A stretch of 64,000 bases of DNA from Methylobacter sp. BlB1 (GTDB lineage: Bacteria > Pseudomonadota > Gammaproteobacteria > Methylococcales > Methylomonadaceae): NCBI RefSeq assembly GCF_015476545.1, contig NZ_JADMKV010000013.1, forward strand, positions 1 through 64,000. The letters run 5' to 3'. The position numbers and the translations under genes are program-made. Of this stretch, positions 59,824 to 64,000 are shown piece by piece (position 1 is the first letter of the stretch; each line of letters opens with the position of its first letter). Under the pieces are notes generated by a model that was given only the letters and a program-made list of their open reading frames with translations, did not search any database and was not told the origin of the DNA.

Positions 59824-61071
59824 TCATGGCAACAGCTGCTCTCCGGCCCAAAGTTGGGCGATCGTTTCCCTTGCTCTGATCAAGTGCAGATCATTTCCGT
59901 CGACCATCAGTTCGGCGACACGCGGCCTGGAGTTGTAATTCGAGCTCATGGAGAATCCGTAAGCGCCCGATGACCGTACCGCCAATAAGTCGCCCTGGGC
60001 GATTCTGAGCGTGCGTTCCTTGCCCAGGAAATCGCCCGTTTCGCAAACCGGGCCGACGATATCCCAGCGCATCTCCGGCGCCTGGCTTTGCTTTTTGACC
60101 GGGATGATCTCCTGCCAGGCGCTGTATAAAGAAGGGCGCACCAGATCGTTCATGGCCGCATCGACGATGGCGAAGTTCTTGTGGGCTGTCGGTTTGAGAT
60201 ATTCAACCTGTGTAACCAGAATGCCAGCATTGCCGACGATGGCGCGGCCGGGTTCCACCAAAATTTCAAAATTGTTGGCGCCCAGACGTTCCAGCACAGC
60301 CCCGATGTAGCCGGCCGGTTCGGGCGGCTGTTCGTCCTTATAGCGGATGCCGAGCCCGCCGCCCAGGTCCAGGTGATGCAGAGCAATGCCTTCGGCTTTG
60401 AGGGTTGACACCAGATTCAATACGCGGTCCAGCGCATCAAGGAAAGGCCGGGCCTCGGTCAGTTGCGAGCCGATATGGCAATCGATGCCAACCACGTTGA
60501 TATAAGGCAAGGCAGCCGCGCGCCGGTATTCGCCCAGGGCCTGCTCGATGTCGATGCCGAATTTGTTTTCTTTAAGACCGGTCGAGATATAAGGATGGGT
60601 TTTGGCGTCGACGTCGGGATTGACCCGGAAAGACACCGGCGCAATAACGCCCAGTTGCCCTGCAAGCCGATTAATCCGGTCCAGTTCGTCGCTGACTTCA
60701 ACATTAAAACAGCGTATGCCGACTTTCAATGCGGCCAGAATTTCATCTTCGCGTTTGCCGACGCCCGAGAACACGATTTTTCCGGGATCGCCGCCGGCGG
60801 CAAGAACGCGCTCCATTTCGCCCAGCGAAACAATATCGAAGCCTGATCCCAGGCGGGCCAGCAAATTGAGAATAGCGATATTGGAGTTGGCTTTGACGGC
60901 ATAGCAGATCAGATGCGGCTGGTCACCAAAAGCCCGATCAAAGGCGTGCCAATGCCGTTCCAATGTGGCTCTGGAATAAATGTAACAGGGACTGCCATAT
61001 TTATAGACGATATCCTGCACTGCCACATCTTCGGCGAATAGCTCGTCATTTCGATAATTGAAATAATCCAT
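59824..61071 (-). CDS. lysA: diaminopimelate decarboxylase
   Basis: A PLP enzyme that makes lysine from meso-diaminopimelate. The PLP Lys is in ICYAVKANSNIAILNLLARLGSGFD. Other markers are HIGSQL, LDLGGGLGIRY, EPGRAIVGNAG and GPVCETGDFLG. The length of 415 residues is normal. It begins one base after the stop of lptM, a conserved coupling. Confidence 0.97.
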   Translation of the reverse strand: MDYFNYRNDELFAEDVAVQDIVYKYGSPCYIYSRATLERHWHAFDRAFGDQPHLICYAVKANSNIAILNLLARLGSGFDIVSLGEMERVLAAGGDPGKIVFSGVGKREDEILAALKVGIRCFNVEVSDELDRINRLAGQLGVIAPVSFRVNPDVDAKTHPYISTGLKENKFGIDIEQALGEYRRAAALPYINVVGIDCHIGSQLTEARPFLDALDRVLNLVSTLKAEGIALHHLDLGGGLGIRYKDEQPPEPAGYIGAVLERLGANNFEILVEPGRAIVGNAGILVTQVEYLKPTAHKNFAIVDAAMNDLVRPSLYSAWQEIIPVKKQSQAPEMRWDIVGPVCETGDFLGKERTLRIAQGDLLAVRSSGAYGFSMSSNYNSRPRVAELMVDGNDLHLIRARETIAQLWAGEQLLP

Positions 61072-61072
61072 G

Positions 61073-61201
61073 TTATTTGTCTTTTTCCGGTTTTACATGA
61101 ATGGGCGGCTGTTGGTCCGGCAAATAAAGCGGACCCGGTTGTCCGCAACCTGCAACAACTGAGCTTAGCAGTAATAATAGTAGTAATTTATAGTTTTTCA
61201 T
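61073..61201 (-). CDS. lptM: LptM (YifL) small lipoprotein
   Basis: A 42-codon gene directly before lysA. The peptide is MKNYK, seven Leu, SSVVAGC, then GQPGPLYLP and a polar tail PDQQPPIHVKPEKDK. It has a signal peptide, the lipobox VAGC (Cys19) and the family hallmark CGQxGPLYLP. LptM stabilises the LPS translocon LptD/E in E. coli. Its stop and the lysA start are one base apart. Confidence 0.92.
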   Translation of the reverse strand: MKNYKLLLLLLLSSVVAGCGQPGPLYLPDQQPPIHVKPEKDK

Positions 61202-61659
61202 GAAGCATAATAAATAGAGTCAGCCACCATGTGATGCTTAGGACGCATGGTTATAAAAACAACTCACATAATAAGCCGAATTGTAATAAAAGGCATACAG
61301 CTTTATAGATTTGTCCGATTGTGCCCTGCAGCGAATGCCGGCGGGGGATAAAGTCAACTTTTAAAATCATAAGAAAATCGTGATTTTAACTGAAACTAAA
61401 GGACTGTTGAACTTTAAAAACAACCATGGAATTGAATGCGAAATGAATCCGGATTGGGTCGTCTGAAGTAGCCGCGTTTGAGCCTTTGCCATGTCGATAT
61501 CGTTAATTCTGCACGCTTCCGGCATGTGCGCTATTATCTGGTCAGATCATCATTCGTTCATTTAGGCAGGACGGCCAGGCGTTATCGATGTCTGATGCGG
61601 TCAAATAACAACAAGGTCTGTCTTTGAAAAATAAAGTGTAGAAACGTGGTAGATAAATT
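61202..61659. other. divergent intergenic region between lptM and fructosamine kinase
   Basis: A gene-free stretch of 458 bases, the longest in the window. In several relatives a frataxin gene (cyaY) occupies this side of lysA; I see none. It holds a 9-bp inverted repeat at 61361-61389. No tRNA or small ORF with a good ribosome site is apparent. Confidence 0.6.
61361..61389. repeat. 9-bp inverted repeat
   Basis: TTAAAATCA (61361-61369) and TGATTTTAA (61381-61389) are perfect inverted arms around 11 bases. It could be an operator for one of the divergent genes. Confidence 0.4.
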
Positions 61660-62541
61660 ATGAACTGGCAGATTATTTCAGAACACATCGCGGCGGCAAC
61701 GGGACAGGCTTTTACGGTCATGTCATCGCAAGTCGTTAGCGGTGGCGACATCAATTCAGCCTACCGGCTGAAAGGGCATGATGAAACCTATTTCGTGAAG
61801 CTCAACCGCGCTGATCTGGCCGCTATGTTTGAAGCCGAATTCGAAGGGCTCAAGGAGCTGGCATCAACTCAAGCCCTGCGCGTACCTGCGGCCATCACTG
61901 CCGGCAGTACGGCAAATCATGCCTTTCTGGTGCTCGAAAACATTGACTTCGGTCCCTCGAGCAAAGCGTCCGAGCGTCTGTTGGGGCAGCAGCTTGCGAG
62001 CCTGCATGCCGTAAAACAGCCGTATTTCGGCTGGCATCGCGACAATACGATCGGCAGCACGCGGCAGCCCAACGGTCAATATAGTGACTGGCTGAATTTC
62101 TGGCGCGAGCAGCGTCTGGGCTTTCAGTTGAAACTGGCGGCATCGAACGGTTACGGCGGACGGCTGCAAGCGAGCGGCGAGCGGCTTCTCGGCGATCTGG
62201 ATGCCGTATTTGGCGGCTACGCGCCGGAGCCTTCCCTGCTTCATGGCGACCTATGGGCCGGTAATGCGGCCGTGGACAGGCAAGGGCTTCCGGTGATTTT
62301 CGATCCGGCCTGTTACTACGGCGACCGGGAGGCCGACCTGGCCATGACCGAGCTGTTCGGCGGATTCGGCCGCGATTTCTATGCCGCCTACCAGGAAGCC
62401 TGGCCTTTGCATGAAGGCTACAGCGTCAGGAAGACGCTGTACAATCTGTACCACATTCTAAATCATCTGAATCTGTTCGGCGGCGGGTATCTACGGCAGG
62501 CCGAAAGCATGATGGCCATGCTGCAGGCCGAAGTGAAATGA
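61660..62541 (+). CDS. fructosamine kinase family protein
   Basis: A 293-residue protein of the FN3K/YniA family with a protein-kinase-like fold. The nucleotide Lys is in YFVKLNR, the catalytic loop is SLLHGDLWAGNAA, and the metal motif is VIFDPACYYGDREADLAMTELFGGF. It phosphorylates ketosamines so that glycated proteins can be repaired; bacterial substrates are mostly small or plant-type sugars. Its 3' end overlaps the thrB reading frame on the other strand by 116 bases. Confidence 0.92.
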   Translation: MNWQIISEHIAAATGQAFTVMSSQVVSGGDINSAYRLKGHDETYFVKLNRADLAAMFEAEFEGLKELASTQALRVPAAITAGSTANHAFLVLENIDFGPSSKASERLLGQQLASLHAVKQPYFGWHRDNTIGSTRQPNGQYSDWLNFWREQRLGFQLKLAASNGYGGRLQASGERLLGDLDAVFGGYAPEPSLLHGDLWAGNAAVDRQGLPVIFDPACYYGDREADLAMTELFGGFGRDFYAAYQEAWPLHEGYSVRKTLYNLYHILNHLNLFGGGYLRQAESMMAMLQAEVK

Positions 62542-63466
62542 CCGAGGCCAGCCGCCGGTGCTGTTCCAGGATATGCCGGAAAACCAGCGGATCTTTCTGC
62601 TGGGTTATTTCGCCTGAGCGCGGATGCAGTCGATGATGCAGCCGCGATAACCAGAAGCGTAGCGCGGCGGTTCTGAGCATGAGTGGCCAGTGCCGCCTTT
62701 CCTGCGGTTCCAGCGGACGCAATGTTTCATAGGCCGATAGTAGGGCCATGATTTTTTCAGGATTCATGATGCCGTTATCGCAACACCAGTCATTGGCCGT
62801 GATCGCGATATCGAGCAGCAGCGCGTCGGTGCAGGCGCTGTAGAAATCCAGCAGACCGCTGAGCCGCCCGTCCATGAACAGGACATTATCCCTGAACAGA
62901 TCGGCATGGATGACGCCGCGCGGCAGAAGATCCGTGCTGTTTTGGAGCTGAATGCGCAATTCGTCGTCAATCAGAGTCCGGTCCGCCGGACATAAGAACG
63001 GCCCGATTTCCGCGAACACGCTCCCGCACCAGTTCAGCCCCCGGCTGTTCTTGATCGGAAACGCGTAGTCTTGCGTAGCGCAATGCAGGCGCGCCAGCTG
63101 CAGGCCGATCTGACGGCAATGCGCAATCGACGGCGAAGCGACGGCGGCGCCGAGCAGACGCTTGAACAGCGCGGCCGGCTTATTGTTCAGGATGCGTAGC
63201 GACTTGGCTTGCCGGTCGGGCAAAGGGCGAGGGCACGCGATTTCGCTTCTGCCCAGATGCGTCATTAAATCCATGAAGGGCGGCAGATCGTCGGCCGCCA
63301 GCGACTCGAACAAGGTCAGGATGAAACGGCCCTGCGTGGTCGTGACAAAATAGTTAGTGTTTTCTATCCCGTCTTTAATCCCCTCAAAACCGGTGACTTT
63401 GCCAAGACTGTAAGTGCTGAAGAATTGTTCGAGCTGCAGGCGGTTTACAGGCGTATAAACAGACAC
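62426..63466 (-). CDS. thrB: homoserine kinase (type II, ThrB)
   Basis: Phosphorylates homoserine in threonine synthesis. It belongs to the aminoglycoside-phosphotransferase-like type, not the GHMP type. Markers are MSVYTPVNRLQLEQFFSTYSLG, IENTNYFVTT, GVIHADLFRDNVLF and GLLDFYSACTDALLLDIAI. It has 346 residues against about 316 in relatives. The last 38 or so codons (from about RLASVISLRPAAW) are antisense to the fructosamine kinase gene, have unusual composition (Arg/Cys/Asp-rich) and look like read-on past a lost stop codon. Confidence 0.92.
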   Translation of the reverse strand: MSVYTPVNRLQLEQFFSTYSLGKVTGFEGIKDGIENTNYFVTTTQGRFILTLFESLAADDLPPFMDLMTHLGRSEIACPRPLPDRQAKSLRILNNKPAALFKRLLGAAVASPSIAHCRQIGLQLARLHCATQDYAFPIKNSRGLNWCGSVFAEIGPFLCPADRTLIDDELRIQLQNSTDLLPRGVIHADLFRDNVLFMDGRLSGLLDFYSACTDALLLDIAITANDWCCDNGIMNPEKIMALLSAYETLRPLEPQERRHWPLMLRTAALRFWLSRLHHRLHPRSGEITQQKDPLVFRHILEQHRRLASVISLRPAAWPSCFRPAVDTRRRTDSDDLECGTDCTASS

Positions 63467-63477
63467 CGGTTATACTT

Positions 63478-63813
63478 TTACCATTCCAGGATTTTCCACA
63501 TATTGATGTTGCTTTCCCTGTTCGCGTCATCACGGCGCACATCCATTACGCCGTCATTATTCTTATCAATGAAATAGTAAGGCGGGCCGACATCCGGTAT
63601 CACTTTGATCATATAAAGTTTGCCGGCCCGGCGATATTCTTGTATGGTCTGCTTGCCTTTGCGGATAATGGTGATATCAGGTTCCATCTCTTCGCCGCTT
63701 TGCACGGGCATAGGCGGTTCAGGTGCCTCCGGCACGGCCTCGAGTTGGGGCGGCCGCTCATCAACGGCGAATGCCGGAAAGGCAATAAGGCTAAGTAATA
63801 TAAAACGGCGCAT
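63478..63813 (-). CDS. DUF2782 exported protein
   Basis: A 111-residue protein with a signal peptide (MRRFILLSLIAFPAFA). The mature part has a proline-rich start and the DUF2782 core EPDITIIRKGKQTIQEYRRAGKLYMIKVIPDVGPPYYFID. The function is unknown. The family is commonly found between polA and thrB, and here it precedes thrB by 11 bases. GAGG lies before the ATG. Confidence 0.92.
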   Translation of the reverse strand: MRRFILLSLIAFPAFAVDERPPQLEAVPEAPEPPMPVQSGEEMEPDITIIRKGKQTIQEYRRAGKLYMIKVIPDVGPPYYFIDKNNDGVMDVRRDDANRESNINMWKILEW

Positions 63814-63929
63814 GGTCGTGCCTCATCAGGAATAAAAACTGGCGTTATCTTATTACAGATTGGGGCGGCTTGCTTGATTAAAAACAGGATTGGGCATGAG
63901 CAAAATCAATCATCAGCGCACTGATTCGC

Positions 63930-63935
63930 TATAAT
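63930..63935 (+). promoter_or_regulatory. possible -10 element reading out of the window
   Basis: A perfect TATAAT in the context GCTATAATGCCG at the right edge. No good -35 is seen 17 bases before. A small hairpin, AAAGGC/GCCTTT (63944-63958), follows. It may serve a gene beyond the window. Confidence 0.35.
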
Positions 63936-64000
63936 GCCGTAAAAAAGGCGGCGCCTTTCGGCAGACGCAGTGGCATAACGTAAGGTTTATTTTAAATCTG

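Noticed and set aside
63944-63958. AAAGGC/GCCTTT hairpin at the right edge as a terminator
   Set aside because: The stem is only six pairs with a three-base loop and no T run beyond it; the context is cut by the window edge.

Overview
The window is a densely packed bacterial chromosome segment of gammaproteobacterial type. This rests on conserved local gene orders: priA-argS-SPOR protein, coaBC-dut-algC-argB, proC-yggT-yggU, pilT-pilU, pstSCAB-phoU with a Pho box, bamD divergent from rluD-pgeF, lptM-lysA-dapF-DUF484-xerC, and DUF2782-thrB. A probable methanethiol oxidase (SBP56 family) with its maturation genes suggests a methylotroph or sulfur-methyl metaboliser. The Methylococcales are a plausible home, but that is inference. 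I see no rRNA, tRNA, CRISPR array, insertion sequence or prophage.

Layout. 1-6.8 kb: stress-type SDR oxidoreductase (cut by the window edge), an enlarged triosephosphate isomerase paralogue, lnt and a Lon-like protease. 6.8-11.6 kb: SPOR protein, argS and priA, with a cluster of DnaA boxes upstream of priA. 11.9-17.3 kb: an exported methyltransferase-like protein, then a five-gene run in which every gene overlaps the next (SPL-like radical SAM protein, SDR, voltage-sensor-type K+ channel with RCK domains, free RCK protein, DsbB). 17.5-20.3 kb: proC-yggT-yggU and a DUF4124 protein. 20.2-25.3 kb: argB, algC, dut, coaBC. 25.4-31.5 kb: radC, purC, djlA, pilU, pilT, yggS and a stand-alone FtsH-like (M41) zinc protease. 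31.9-36.1 kb: TetR regulator, DUF4242 protein, methanethiol oxidase and a SCO1-MauG fusion. 36.2-45.1 kb: CHAD protein, sixA and the phosphate regulon. 45.2-50.3 kb: bamD, rluD, pgeF, a ZIP transporter and pgm. 50.4-53.3 kb: two L,D-transpeptidases flanking an Lpp-like lipoprotein, then rdgC. 53.4-64 kb: a hypoxanthine-DNA glycosylase, darP, dinB, DUF4389/DUF2333, xerC, DUF484, dapF, lysA, lptM, fructosamine kinase, thrB and DUF2782.

How genes work together. The mtoX locus looks like a regulated unit. A TetR protein has a 16-bp palindromic site just upstream of its own gene, and a matching site lies in front of the DUF4242-mtoX genes. An intrinsic terminator then separates the abundant enzyme from its SCO1-MauG maturation protein. 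The pst operon has the same design: a Pho box drives pstS, a terminator follows it, then come pstCAB-phoU, with polyphosphate-linked genes (CHAD, SixA) next door. The Lpp/L,D-transpeptidase group probably anchors the outer membrane to peptidoglycan.

The best candidates for undescribed biology are the SPL/SDR/K+ channel/RCK/DsbB operon, the SCO1-MauG fusion locus with its shared operator, the modified triosephosphate isomerase, and the solitary M41-like protease.
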